Shown here piece by piece: positions 41,062 to 53,193 of a stretch of DNA of 64,000 bases. The stretch is from Lucifuga dentata (taxonomy: Eukaryota; Chordata; Actinopteri; Ophidiiformes; Bythitidae): NCBI GenBank assembly GCA_014773175.1, contig VXCM01001425.1, forward strand, positions 1-64,000, read 5' to 3'. The translations under genes were made by a program, and so were the position numbers. The notes beneath the pieces were generated by a model. It saw only the letters and a program-made list of their open reading frames with translations, was not told the origin of the DNA and did no database searches. Numbering within the stretch: the first letter of the stretch is position 1; every line of letters starts with the position of its first letter.

Positions 41062-41086
41062 TAGGTAGTTGAGACATCTAGGTAGT
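41062..41086 (-). promoter_or_regulatory. Two miR-196 8-mer target sites, hoxa9a 3' UTR
   Basis: The plus strand carries TAGGTAGT at 41062-41069 and 41079-41086, so the hoxa9a-sense strand has two ACTACCTA sites, perfect complements of miR-196 nucleotides 1-8. Their starts are 17 bases apart, within the range for cooperative repression. They lie about 600 bases past the hoxa9a stop and before a possible polyadenylation signal at 40839-40844. Confidence 0.55.
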
Positions 41087-41676
41087 CAAAATGCTAGTGT
41101 TATATAGCTTCTAACATCTGATCATTTAATAAGCATTTTCAAGAGGATTGTGATGTTTGTACACCTACATCAAAAAAGCCATAAGTCTCTTTTCTACGAT
41201 TCCAATGTTAGATTCAAACTCATGGTCAACAATTATAGTTCTAGCAATAAGGGAGAAACAATAAAATTAATACATTTTACAAGCTATCCCCAGCTGAATC
41301 TGAGATAGACAACAAATAGCTACAAACCAGAGCACACAGCTAGAAACAGCCACACACAAACAAGCACAGGGACCAGGCCAACTAATACACAGCGACTTTT
41401 ACGAGGTATTAATTCAAATCAACATAAGTAAAGAAAAAACTCAAACGAGTGGATACTGTTAAAATTGTGCAATATGAAGGTAGTCGCATCAAACCGAAGC
41501 CCAGCATGCTTTTTTTTTTTTTTTTTTTNTTTTTTTTTTTTTTTTTTACAAGACAAACAAGCCTAGTGGCTTATTATTTAGAACAATAAGACAATGAAGT
41601 TTAAAAACAAGGTCCAGCAGAGTTAAGAGCTTTTCCACGTAAAGCTCACAGCCTCAATATTTTTTTTACGCTTCAG

Positions 41677-42810
41677 TCACTCATCTTTCGGTGCGCCATC
41701 TTTGTTAAACTTCTTCATCTTCATCCTGCGATTCTGGAACCAGATTTTAACCTGTCTCTCGGTGAGGTTTAACAGCCTCGCCACCTCATACCTACGGTCC
41801 CTGGTCAGGTAGGTGTTAAAGAGGAACTCTTTCTCCAGCTCCAGGATCTGGTGTTTGGTGTACGGACAGCGCTTTTTTCTCGTGGCACTTGCGTGGAGCC
41901 AGTTGGACACTGGATTATCTGGAAAGAGTGGGGTGCGACATTGGTGTGAGGCCTGGTGCTGACTGGCCAAATATTACAACATCACCCATAAGTGGTCTCA
42001 TACCAGATGACTAGCTCTGCAAAGGAGGCTACAAGATCCAAGGGAAACTTGCCCTCTAATTCTCTCTCGCTGCAAAAGGTTAACTAATATAGCAGAAGAG
42101 CTGAGGCATTAACAAGCCCCCATAAGGGAATGGCACGTTCAGAATGGCATCTATTCACACCCGCACCCCATCACTCACACATGCACCTCAACCCTCCCAG
42201 CTTTATGATGTATAAATAGCATGACAGAAATATAAAGGACCCAAGAGCAGAACTTACTTGGATCCAGGCCCGGTTTCTCTTCGGTCTCTCCATTCATGTC
42301 CCCTGCGTGACCGGATAGTGCGTCCTTTTCCACTGGTGATGCCGTAGCCACCGTGCCGTTGGCGTAATCAGAGAGTAGCAGCGCAGTGTGAGAGCCCGGC
42401 GGCGCACCGTCAGCTCGCGTGCCCAGACCCTCCGCTTTGATTCCATAGTGATGGGTCGCCGGTAATCCGGTCATGGGCAAGGAACCAGACATGGGCTCCA
42501 GTAACCATGACTGATAGCGGCCATCCGTATCTCCACCAACCGGGCCTTGGGGATGCCCATAGTGGTGATGATAAACAGAGGAGACGGTCCCTGGGAACTG
42601 AGCCGGGATGTGGCTCCATGACGGGCCAAATACGGGACCTTTGGACGGGAAGGTGCAAGCTCCAAGCTCCGTGTGGTCGCTGATGGAGGCGGGCTGTCTG
42701 GAGTGCTGGAGCCCAGCAGCGGAGGGGTATCTCGGCACGGAGAGCTCCTCGCTCTCGGGCAGAATGAGGGAATCGACGTAGTAACTAGTCAGTGTTCCGG
42801 ATGTCGACAT
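41677..42810 (-). CDS. hoxa9a: Hoxa9 homeodomain protein
   Basis: Exon 1 is 42810-42258 (donor CCAA|GTAAGT), exon 2 is 41918-41677 (acceptor CTTTCCAG|ATAATCC), with a 339-bp intron. Spliced length is 795 nt, 264 residues. The ATG at 42810 gives [20 protein letters not shown], the Hox9 N-terminal signature; the frame extends three codons upstream without an ATG. Instead of YPWM, it has the posterior-class Trp motif NPVSNWLHA just before the homeodomain at 197-256 ([33 protein letters not shown]), then KDGAPKDE. Hoxa9 acts in posterior trunk patterning and haematopoiesis. The 3' region carries paired miR-196 sites and mir-196b lies about 3 kb upstream. Confidence 0.97.
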
Positions 42811-43006
42811 GGCAAACAATTATAATTTCACATGTACGCACTCATACAACAGATACATGCAACAGTAACGCGCACACACACCGCACACACACATGCACAC
42901 GCAGTAAACCCAGCCTCACAAAATAACAATGTGAAGAAATCAAGTAGCAACTTGGCCCCTCAGAGAACTACAGTGGACTAGTAATGGAGAGCCAGGCTGT
43001 CATGCC

Positions 43007-43027
43007 ATTGGGTAGCAGACACACGTG
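43007..43027 (+). promoter_or_regulatory. CCAAT plus CACGTG module, hoxa9a promoter (flipped)
   Basis: ATTGG at 43007-43011 and CACGTG at 43022-43027, 10 bases apart. The module lies about 200 bases upstream of the hoxa9a ATG but in reverse orientation compared with hoxa3a, hoxa4a and hoxa7a. Confidence 0.55.
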
Positions 43028-43446
43028 ATCATAAAGGCTGAACAATAAAGGATAAATCAATCCCTTTGGTCATTAAATACTCACCCGCTCTCCTATAACA
43101 ACCTCTAGTTTGGAAGAAAAGAATTATCAGAAAAGACTAAGATTTGAAATCTGTAAATGGAAAAGCTATATGACTAATGGAGCAAAGTGTTTTGCAGTAA
43201 CTCTGCCAAACACTACTATTAAAATATCTGCTTGATTATCTAAAACGATACAGAATGTTTTTGGAGGGTTTATTTTACGAGCTACTTTATAGGACACATA
43301 AGCCCCCCAACCACTGAAACACGTTTTTTTTTTTTTTTAAGCAGCACCATATTAAAGAAATCTAACAGCACAAAGCGCAGACATGCTAAGTCTTTTCTAA
43401 GCAGGTCTGGTTCTGAAATTATTCATAACAGTTCCACAAATTTAAA

Positions 43447-43492
<46 letters not shown>

Positions 43493-45769
43493 TTGGCTGT
43501 AGAAATCTCCTAGCTCCGTTCATTTTCCTTTCTTTTTCTTCCCCGAACATTTACAATATTTTATAGGCAACATTAACAAGTCATACAAATTTCAAACTAA
43601 TACTTCGCACTCTTAATATTAGCCTAACATAGATTAAAATATGTTTTTAGTTCGACAATACTTAAGGTAATACATGAGAGTTATGTATATGCTAATTTAA
43701 GAATATTTGTTATAGAATCTTTTACTGATATGATCAAATATCGTGCTTTCGAAAGATATTTCATATTTTTGCTCTAAGCGCTAATAATTAATATAAAGTC
43801 ATATCTGTTTAAATAGGAAAATAACGGTGGTATATTTATATTTCCAGGAATTGTGATAATCAATTAAAACTAGTATGTTGCTGAAGTCATAGATATTATA
43901 TTTAGATTTCTTCAAACAGATAAATAAAAAGAAAAAAAATAGCCTACGAGTTTTCACCCGGTCTTATATTAGGTTTTTATTAACTGTTATTTTTACAGTA
44001 TAAAACAACTAATCTGTATAAAAGATAATGACTTTAAATTATTCCCAGTATTAATATTAATTGCATATACCTAATTATCTATTTTTCATGTTTGTATGGT
44101 ATAAAATAACTTGTACGCTGCAAAAAGAGACACAAAAAATAAAATTAAGTATCTAAAAAAAAAGAAAACAAACTGTGATCTATTTGTAGATTTGTACACA
44201 CAGTATTTGTACTGAAGCGAACCAGACACGACTACATTCGAACATTATTTTAGAAATAGCATATTGGATAGATGATCCGGGTTTCTCTTGCTCATCGGTT
44301 AACCCGTTTATTATTTGCAACGCCGTTATCACTTGTGTGTGCCTATACGTTAGTATTATCACTGCCGTTAACAAATTAACTCTAATGTCCGGTAGCATCT
44401 ACTTCTCCTAATGTTACATTTAAGTTGAGCTAAAGATATGCGCAGTGTTGTGTTTGTGGTCTCCTCCTTTTCACGAGTGCAAGTGGTGACAAGCAACACG
44501 ATATTAAAGTACATATTAAGTAAATGCAGTTCAAATTTGAGATTGTATAAAAACATAAAAATTAATACATAAAAAGTCAGTTCACGTGGCCAGTAACGCT
44601 ACTTTAATCTTAAAATGAATAACTTAACTTTAAATTAATTTAGAGTAGCTTGAATATTAAATTCTGAGCTAAGGCACAATTACGCACAATTATTCTGTTA
44701 TCCACACAAATTTAATACATTGTGCTAATAATCTAATGAGGCTTTGTCTATGTGCTGAACTGCAGCAAAACATAAATATAGCTTGAACTCATTATGAACT
44801 TAGACAAACGAGGTGACTATGTGCGTAAAAGCGCCTATGATCCCAAACCTAACCTCACCAATGCAAATCAGACCTGCAAGGCAGCAACCTTGAGTTCTCA
44901 CGCATTACGTTTCGTGTTTTATTTATTACCAGCATATAAACGGAGAGCTTGGACAACACCCCACAAGGCCACAGGCAATCCAAGACGAAGGAATTCTCTC
45001 CTCTGTTGTGACCATCGCATTTAGAGAAGGATTAGATGAGACAGGGCGAAGTGTAAAATATAATCACAATGTGCATTCTAGGCATTTCACCTTACTGGAG
45101 CATTATTTGCTAGACATCAAACAAGCTGAAGGGAAAGGAGCGGTTGTGCACTAAAAGTTAGAATAGACGAACACCTTCTGAACAGGAAAGACGCCACTGT
45201 GCCAATGGCTCTCCGGCTGTAAACCTAAATAAGGGTGTTTTTTTCACCCATTTTACCGCAGGGGCTATTCACTTCTTTTGCCTCTGCAGATAACAGCCTG
45301 TCTGGCGGATCTGAATGTCGCCATAAAGCCCTTCCCCTCCTTTTGTCTGAGCCACTATTGCGCAGCGGAAGCATCCGGTCTCATTGCCCACGGAGGTCGC
45401 TGTTGCCCCATTCACCTTCCCCTTCCCCTCCACTGCAGTGGTCGTAACCGAGGCCTTGTCTAGCGTGTCTGCGTCACGGAAAACACTCATCTTTTCCCTT
45501 AATCCCAAGTCTACGCATACTGCAGCTCAGCTTTTGATCAAATGAAATCCGGCACACATGCTTGCAAAGATTACTTGTAAGGACTCAAATCAAGTGCAAA
45601 ATACTAAAGAAAGGAGACAGACTCGGAATATACACAACAGCCAGCCATTCATCCCAATTTATCAGCCAGGAGAGATTGTGACATGGTTCCAAAGCAGGCC
45701 TACATTTCCAGAATTTCCACAAAAAAAAATCACATAATGTTTATGTCCCCGGGTTGCTTTCATTTCGAT
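43028..45769. other. hoxa9a upstream region
   Basis: No gene seen. A (TA)n run lies at 43451-43489 and the segment to 44.7 kb is very A/T-rich. A less A/T-rich stretch at about 44.9-45.5 kb shows no recognisable gene. Confidence 0.55.
43451..43489. repeat. (TA)n microsatellite
   Basis: About 19 TA dinucleotides. Confidence 0.9.
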
Positions 45770-45854
45770 GTGAGTAACTGGGGCAATTAAGACAGTTTCG
45801 TGTTGCAGAGTTATAAATGGATCCCAACAACATGAAACTACCTAAACCACTCAC
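45770..45854 (-). ncRNA. mir196b: miR-196 precursor hairpin (HoxA locus, mir-196b)
   Basis: On the minus strand 45844-45823 reads UAGGUAGUUUCAUGUUGUUG plus GG, the mature miR-196 with the 196a-type centre. The 3' arm around 45790-45807 (GCAACACGAAACTGTC) pairs with it, and the outer GTGAGT/ACTCAC ends at 45849-45854 and 45770-45775 are perfectly complementary, giving an 85-nt hairpin. The loop flank GGGATCCA resembles tetrapod mir-196b. mir-196 always lies between Hox9 and Hox10. It represses Hox mRNAs with ACTACCTA sites, and two occur downstream of hoxa9a here. Confidence 0.95.
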
Positions 45855-46026
45855 AGTCGATCCGGGCCTCAAGTGAAACACAATCAGCCAATTCATAATG
45901 CAACCGTGATCGTAGGTTCCTTCATATCCAAAAATAGTATGTACTGTAAAAGTATAACTGTATTGTTCATACTAAACGCAGCAACAAGGCGCCATTAGAC
46001 AAATTCACAAAGATGAATGGACTTAC

Positions 46027-46198
46027 CTGATCTTCGAAGTGTTAATCCCAGTTTTCCCAATTAAAGCAGACGGTATTGTTTTATCCATAATATATGTGTA
46101 CAGTGCGGATTTCTAGCTCTGAGCCCGGCCTCCTCTCCCTCTGAAAGGCTCTCCCACGACTGAAGCTGCTCTTAGAGGAGAGGGAGAAAGCTCATATA
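46027..46198 (-). promoter_or_regulatory. Candidate promoter and first exon of pri-mir-196b / upstream hoxa9a transcript
   Basis: The minus strand has TATATGAG at 46198-46191 and, about 170 bases on, a perfect consensus donor ATCAG|GTAAGT with the exon ending at 46027. mir-196b begins about 170 bases into the putative intron. An ATG at 46088 is open for 20 codons to the donor. Splicing directly to the hoxa9a exon 2 acceptor would create an immediate stop, so a non-coding leader is more likely. Confidence 0.4.
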
Positions 46199-46323
46199 CC
46201 AGCCAGTCATAAAACTCTACAATAGCCGACTGAGCATGCAGCTAGACGGCTTGGACGTTATAGCCTAATATCTTAATTATTTCCAGTGGTCATTAAATTA
46301 CTCTGCAGAAGCATTTCTTAGCT

Positions 46324-46325
<2 letters not shown>

Positions 46326-46406
<81 letters not shown>

Positions 46407-46407
46407 N

Positions 46408-46466
<59 letters not shown>
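46326..46466. repeat. Long (TA)n tract with N
   Basis: About 140 bases of TA with N at 46407, so the real length is unresolved. It can extrude as a cruciform and lies about 130 bases upstream of the candidate pri-mir-196b promoter. Confidence 0.95.
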
Positions 46467-46470
<4 letters not shown>

Positions 46471-47403
46471 TCTAATCTAAGAACCAGTACTACAGCCAGT
46501 GCAGTTCTTAGATTAAGTAAACATGAATACAAAACAAAGTGACTTTCTCCTCTTAACATACCCCATATATTTTCTGCATGATTTTTTTAATCTCTTCCAT
46601 ATTTTTACACATATAATCAATTTTACCAACAATGCAAAAATATAAGCATCTACTCCATAATGCGAGCTGATAATTTATTAAGCATTACACAAAAACACAA
46701 TGTCATATGTACATAGTAATATACAATAAAACATTCTTCCTTTACTTAGCACAAGTTCCTCAGATTTCGTGTAAATGTATTCAACGTGAAAAAGAGATTG
46801 CTGCTCAAGTCATATATTTAGCTCATACACAGAATAGGCCTATATGATCGTAGACTACATCTAATGACCCGTAGGTGAAATATTCTTCCTTTATGTTTTG
46901 GTGATACATGGGGTTTATAATGCCAGAGAGATCTAAATTACTAAAATGTAGGAAAGGGAATTTGCAATTGATTTCACTTAATAACTTAACATGCAGTTCC
47001 AATTAAAAATAATAGCTATATATGTTTTCATATTTGTTTCGCTCAGTTTTAAAACTGATTGTTTGCCAACGGTGGGGGTACGTAGACGTTTTAAGTCACG
47101 TCCCAAGGCATGACTGTGTTTTTTAAATTTGCATTCATTAGACTCCACTGACAACATCTATCCATCCGTACGACATAAGTGACACAAAGGACTGAAAGTA
47201 CAGAAACACAGCATCCGAAAACAGTGAGAACCCCTAACATGAACTTTTCCCCTTTTCTTTTCTTAGTAGCTCACAGAGAACGATGCACTGACAATAAGGC
47301 TGTAATGGAAAAACTTGTGAAATGAAATGAGTCATATTGTGGACAAAGTGGAGGTCACTGATTTCAGCAATTTCCATCTCTTTCAATGTAATCACCTCGT
47401 TCA

Positions 47404-47731
47404 TCACGAGAATCCGTAGTTGGAGGTGAGCTCTCGGATCCTGTTTTCTCGTGTCATTTTCTTAAGTTTCATCCTGCGGTTCTGGAACCAGATTTTGACC
47501 TGTCTGTCCGTCAAGTGGACACTTTTACTGATCTCTAGGCGGCGCTCTCGGGTAAGGTACATGTTGAAGAGGAACTCCTTCTCCAGCTCCAGTGTCTGAT
47601 GCTTGGTGTATGGACACCGTTTCTTCCGACCACTTTTTGCTGTCAGCCAGTTGGCATTGTTTTCACTTTTTGTATCCCCTAAAAAGAAAATGGCAGATAC
47701 ATGTTTTAGATGTGGCAAGGCGTACAACCAT

Positions 47732-47780
<49 letters not shown>

Positions 47781-47799
47781 CTCACACACACACACACAA

Positions 47800-47839
<40 letters not shown>

Positions 47840-49419
47840 TTGTGTGTGAATGAAGTGAGAGAGAAAGAGTGACAAAGGGACAGAGAGCATCTGGTTGTGT
47901 TTATACATATATTTGTATTCATAGATAGTAGTGAGTTAATTGCTATGCGTAAAATATGGACACTATGTTTTAAGACTTGTAGTTCAAATGTTCCAGTAAC
48001 TGAACATATTAACATTTCACATAACACTTTTTACCATTAGTCCAAAGAAAAGGGAAACATTATTTCAGAGTCAGTAAAAGTAACTAAGTGAAAGGATTAG
48101 AATTAGAATCTAATTAGAATTAGAGGATTAATGCGGAATAAGGCCTACGTTATATGCGACTTATTCGGTAATGCATTTTACGCAGTGGAAAAACAAAGAA
48201 AAAACATAACTTACAGACTAATAAAGACATTGTAAATTAATCTAAAATATTACTAAAATATTACACATTATAATATAGTAGCATTAGATAATTAATATAT
48301 ATTTGTCTATGCACTAATCCTCTGACAAAATGCTTCAGTTTTACTCAGTCAGCCCGTGTTATTCATGCACATAGCAATTTACCGCATCATTACATAAAAA
48401 TATAATATATATGCAATTCTTTACAATATATATGCAATTCACTTGTCACCACAGGTTAAAAATAAAACCTGACAGGTACCATTAAAAATCCTAGCTATAC
48501 CTGCACAGCACGCAAACAACACAGTCGTGCATGACCACACCTATCATGTTCCCAACTCACCTTTAGTGGCCTTTGATGGTCTCTGTTTGTCAAGATCTTC
48601 TGTCTCGTCAGCAGAGGAGGCTTCTGCCTCTGAGGACTCGTGTGTATCCTCGTTCCCAGACGCAGCGTGAGGCTGCAGGTCTGCGTTTCCCGAGCTCACG
48701 GGCTCCTCGGTGCTCCTGCCTTCCTGCGCCGTGGCTGGAGCAGAAGTCGGAGTTGGTGGCGTGTGGAAGCGAGCAGGAGCAGCGGGATGTAGGCCAAAAT
48801 GAGAATGGGAAGTGTTCGGTCGGGGGCCGTTGTTGTAAAGTTTATGAGAATGTGCGTGCGTCTGAGACAAGCGGAAGTAGCCCGGCACAGGCACTGAGCT
48901 CCCGCCACCGCCATCGGTAACTGTGCAAGAATTTGAGCCTGAGCCGCCTGTAGTTAACCTCGAATAAGTAAGATCTTCTGCGGTGGAGGCTTTAGGGCAC
49001 TTCGGCTGCTCATACAGACAGTAGGTGCTCTCTTCCTTAATGTTCTGCGGGAAGGAGCAGGGTGAGACCTGAGGACCTACCAGGTGTTCTTGATCCATTC
49101 GACATGACCTCTGAGCGTCCATCCACATCTCCATGCTGGACATATACGCGCCTGAAGCGGAAACTATGTTCTGAGGACCCACCTCGCCCCGCTTACCCAT
49201 ACCTGGGAAGTATCCATAGCTGTGTAGTCCATAAGGCACTTCAGTAGCGGTGCTATGAGGGACGCATACTGCGCTCCCGGTGTAGTGACCTCCGCCGCTC
49301 TCGCTGCGGCCACTGATCAGAGAATCCACTAAAAAGGCATTTCCTGACGGGCTGTCCGAACATGACATTATTGTGGTGTATTTTGGCGAAGGGAGAAGAT
49401 AGCCCTTTCTGGCTGACAT
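47404..49419 (-). CDS. hoxa10a: Hoxa10 homeodomain protein
   Basis: Exon 1 is 49419-48561 (donor AAAG|GTGAGT), exon 2 is 47678-47404 (acceptor TTTTTAG|GGGATAC), with an 882-bp intron. Spliced length is 1134 nt, 377 residues. The start [14 protein letters not shown], then [20 protein letters not shown], is the Hoxa10 signature; both Mets are possible starts as in other Hoxa10 genes. Conserved [16 protein letters not shown] and [11 protein letters not shown] blocks are present. The Trp motif NANWLTAKS precedes the homeodomain at 303-362 ([31 protein letters not shown]), and the tail [15 protein letters not shown] is Hox10-specific. The linker before exon 2 is acidic/Ser-rich. Hoxa10 acts in posterior trunk and fin patterning. 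The intron contains a CT/CA/GA microsatellite. AATAAA on the minus strand at 46674-46679 is a possible polyadenylation signal. Confidence 0.97.
47734..47839. repeat. (CT)n-(CA)n-(GA)n compound microsatellite
   Basis: A CT arm (to about 47772), a CA-rich middle (to about 47811) and a GA arm (to 47839) make an inverted repeat able to fold into a long hairpin. It starts about 55 bases inside the hoxa10a intron from exon 2. Confidence 0.93.
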
Positions 49420-49484
49420 TTCTTGTGCAAAACATGCTGGATATGATTAGAGGCACCCCCCTCTCTGCCGTGCGGACTGTAAAA

Positions 49485-49489
49485 CCAAT
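49485..49489 (-). promoter_or_regulatory. CCAAT box, hoxa10a promoter (E-box degenerate)
   Basis: The minus strand reads CCATTGG about 65 bases before the ATG. Twelve bases further is CACGGC, a degenerate E-box, suggesting an eroded copy of the shared module. Confidence 0.4.
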
Positions 49490-49638
49490 GGAAAAGCTGA
49501 GAGGGAGGCAGTCCCTCCCACTCAGGAGCTACGTAGCAGCCGAAGCCATATCCATGATGGAGCTGAGGCAGAGAAAGGAGACAGCACAGCAATCAGTGTG
49601 TTCCTCACCTCGCCTTAATACCACCACCATTACCGCGA

Positions 49639-49765
49639 AGAAGGGGCGAGGTCCAACAGGGTGCAAAGTTTAAAAATACATATTTATTAAAAAAAAAAAA
49701 CNAGAAGGGGCGAGGTCCAACAGGGTGCAAAGTTTAAAAATACATATTTATTAAAAAAAAAAAAC
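49639..49765. repeat. 63-bp direct duplication around N
   Basis: 49639-49701 equals 49703-49765 with N at 49702, ending in poly-A. Probable assembly join upstream of hoxa10a. Confidence 0.88.
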
Positions 49766-52700
49766 AAAAACGCAACGGCGTATTAATATATTTCAGAGAA
49801 AGGCTGTGAAACATCAACTGTACAAATTACACAAAGACGAATAATTACAGCACGGATTTTCCCATTTCTCTACATGCAAATGAAATGTTACCACAGAGCT
49901 GAACAACAAATGCACAGTGAGAAGCCTCAGATACAAATAAACGTTTGACTTGAAATTAGGGAAAGAGTTACTGCGGTACAAAAAAAAAAAAAAAAAAAAT
50001 ACTAGTTCACATTAAGAACACACGGCCTTAAGGTGGCAAATCAGGTTTGAAAGTATAGGGTTGCTAAAAACCACCAACAAACACATAAAATAAGAAAGCC
50101 ATGGGATTTAGTGGTAATAAAGTACTTTTAACTGTAGGGAGGATTTGCCTTTGGCAAATGACATGGCAAAAGTCGTTTTATATGGTGCATCCTTTAGCCT
50201 CAAGACAGGGTAGTCTTTCCGCACTAAAGGAAAAAAGTGTTAAGACTAATGTTGGATGGACAGAAAAATTAATAGTACTTTTTTAAGATATTGTATTTTT
50301 ATTCTTATTATTTTCGTAGGGGCAGTTTTGAAATACAGCATCATTATATATTACATACTGTCATGTATACACAATGCTCTCATAATAACAATAGTAAATC
50401 AAACATATTTTATTGTAACTTAAGGGTTTGGACTAATATTAAATTATGTTAAATTTACGGACAAACATTACAAGGACCGTGCGTAAACAACGACAAACCA
50501 TCAGACTGTCACCAGTAAATGTAAGTTACGCGAGCAATACATTTATTTAAAAAGATACTGCTATGTGTGTGCAAATATATAACGAACACCGCTTTAAATA
50601 TTAAATTTTTAAAATGTAAGATATGAGTGTAAGGACATAACTTATTGAGAAGAGTTTCAGACTTTACAGCCTTTGTTAAATGTTGGTTCTATCTTGCTAT
50701 ATGTGCTATGTATAATTTATGCGCATTGCGCTGAAATTTTACATCTCACGTCAAAATATGAAAATTTATTTAATGCATCTGATGAAAATTAGAGCTTGTA
50801 TTGCTATCAGCTTTATTTCTGTGCTTTGTCTGACACATTAAGTGCACGGAAATGAAATCCGAAATACCGGAATCATCATTACGCACAACTTTAAAAGGTT
50901 AAACTTGCATGTAATTTCGTTCAAAATCTTTTAAATCGTACAGATCATTTTGTGTTATTTTAGCATTTGTCTGACTACCTTTTAAAATAGTAAATAATGT
51001 AAATTGTGTTCAGTTAACGTAAGAATTTACTGGATTACCAAAATATCAATCAAGTCAGTGTTGTGAGGGAGAAGGTCCAAAGTGCCACAGGAAAGCAAAC
51101 ATAAAGCCTGCACATACAAGTCATCCTGCCGGTCCAATTTGAGGCAATAAGGACCACAATAAAACTCTCCCTCCATTTTGTAGTGTCCTTGGCCATGTGC
51201 ACTCTCCAGGTTGAAGTTAATCTCGGCCAGCTTTGCCATTACCAGGCCCAGGTGGCTGCGAGCCCTCTGGGTTTGTTTCTAGCCTGTTGTTCTCAAATGA
51301 GCAAATTTGGAAGAAATTCATAAATTAGGGACATTTGTTAGTGGCTGCCAGTCAATCTAGAGTATGTTATTAAAAGTATAGTCTGATTTGTTAAGCTCGT
51401 TCATGGACATTTGTCAATGTCTGCTCAAAATGGGCATTTCGTAAAGTTAAATCACTGCAAATTGGTTTAAGGTTACTCATATATAAAATACATTGACCTA
51501 ATTCAGAAAGATAACTATGTCATGTAGGATATTTATGAAGAAGGACATTTATAAAAAAAAATAAAGAATACATTTGCTGCAATGCGGATATTATGAAAAC
51601 AAGGGGTGCGGGACGTTTTTGTCTGTTTGGCAAATAAAAAAAAACTGAAATAGTTCTACTGCAATATTCACCTATAAAATACAAACTAACTGAAAGCAAT
51701 AAGTTCAAATCTTACGGACTGTTCCCCACAGTGGCCTGGCCCTTATGGGACATATGAGCCGCTAAGGAAACTAAATACATCAATTAATTATGTGTGCCCA
51801 GGATTAAATTGTTTTTGCCTGCACACTTCATGGTGTTGTAGGAGCCTATCTATATCTTTGTGTTACAGTTATTAATTGTAGCTATTAAATCTTCATTTTC
51901 ACAGCTGCCCGGCTATTATATCCTTAAAACAGTTTACTCTGACCACTGGCTTTGATCAGGCCCATATAATCGTGGCCGAAGAGGCCGTTTGAGCCGTATC
52001 ATGTTCGTCACGAGTGCAGTTATGAACAATAATGCGGCATTTTATTACATCCAGCGGAAGCATTTATTTTTCACGAGAGACAAAAGAGAAAGAGACCCGG
52101 TCCACGCATTAAGGTCCAGGACAGCCTTGGACTGACACCGAATAGCCTCACCACAGCTTTCTGTCAATTGCAGGAAGGAAAAGGAGTCACGATTTCTGTC
52201 CTATCACAATAGAACCCACTTTTTTAAAATCAGATATTTTATGCATTTGGCACGTAAAAGAATAATGTGATTTGGAATGACATCAAATGTTGTTAGGGTT
52301 TTCACTGGAGAGGAAGAAAACGAAGAAACTAGTGCACTGCACAGGCCCTATACTGCATGAACATTTGCTGTGATTTAAGATCAGCTGCACTGGCAAAAAG
52401 ACCATCTGAAAAATGAAATCATTAAGTTTGTATCCAGCATCCCATAGCTATCTGTTCTATCGTTAAGATGGACGCTAACTGCATCCATTTAAAATAATTA
52501 AGTCAGATTTATCCAAAGCCATAACGTTCGTGGTTACACTAGAAGGGCTTGCAGATCTTTCCAGGTACAAGCCAACTATGCTGTTCCTCAACCATTAAAA
52601 ACCTCAAGCTCAGCAAAATGAGTAGCACATGCAGCATGAAGGCTTGACACACATGTGTTGCCTTATTAGGGCCCTCAGGAAGACTTTCTCTACCGCACGG

Positions 52701-52936
52701 CCCAGCGAGCAGCAGAAAGAAATGTTGCAAACAAAACACGCCATGGCTTGTATTAGACAGAAGGAGGCCACGCAGGTACGAGAGGAGACTATAAGGGATG
52801 AAACCATAACTCGTTCGTTCTTGTGAAAAAGCAAATAAAGCGGACTGCGGGTTGTTTTCTTTATAACATTTACCTGCATGCATTCGAGGTGAGCTTGGAG
52901 ACGAAAAGATCCACGGCCGTGACATTGGTGTCAATA

Positions 52937-52950
52937 GCGCCGCCCGGTGG
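52937..52950 (-). promoter_or_regulatory. CTCF-like motif in hoxa10a-hoxa11a interval
   Basis: The minus strand reads CCACCGGGCGGCGC, two positions off the CTCF core. Mammalian HOXA has a CTCF site in the 10|11 interval. Confidence 0.3.
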
Positions 52951-53193
52951 TAGAGGAAACGCTAATCCTGAGTCCAGCCATTGTCACTAAACTGATTCGA
53001 GGTGGATAAACCAAGCAAGAGGAAAAAGCCTCTCATATGAAGTCGGTGCAGCCAACAAGCACAGGCTTTCCCTATCCGTCCTCTCCCTGTCGTTGCTCTC
53101 GCCTCCTTGGTAACACAGTTAATAACCTTGGGTCTCAGACGGTTTATTGCACTGCACTCCAATTGTACAAATGCTCCAGACTCTCAGACAGCT

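Larger units (their letters stand above)
37918..41676. other. hoxa7a-hoxa9a intergenic region
   Basis: Hox8 is absent, as in all vertebrate HoxA clusters. It contains a poly-A run, three AAT microsatellites, a CTCF-like motif with an adjacent YY1-like ATGGCGG micro-ORF (39241-39389) and the hoxa9a 3' UTR. The 3' UTR has two miR-196 sites (41062-41086), a possible AATAAA at 40839-40844 on the minus strand, and a poly-T run with N at 41529. Confidence 0.6.

Noticed and set aside
51027..51239. 70-residue ATG ORF on the minus strand between hoxa10a and hoxa11a
   Set aside because: No recognisable domain and length within chance range; not listed as a gene.
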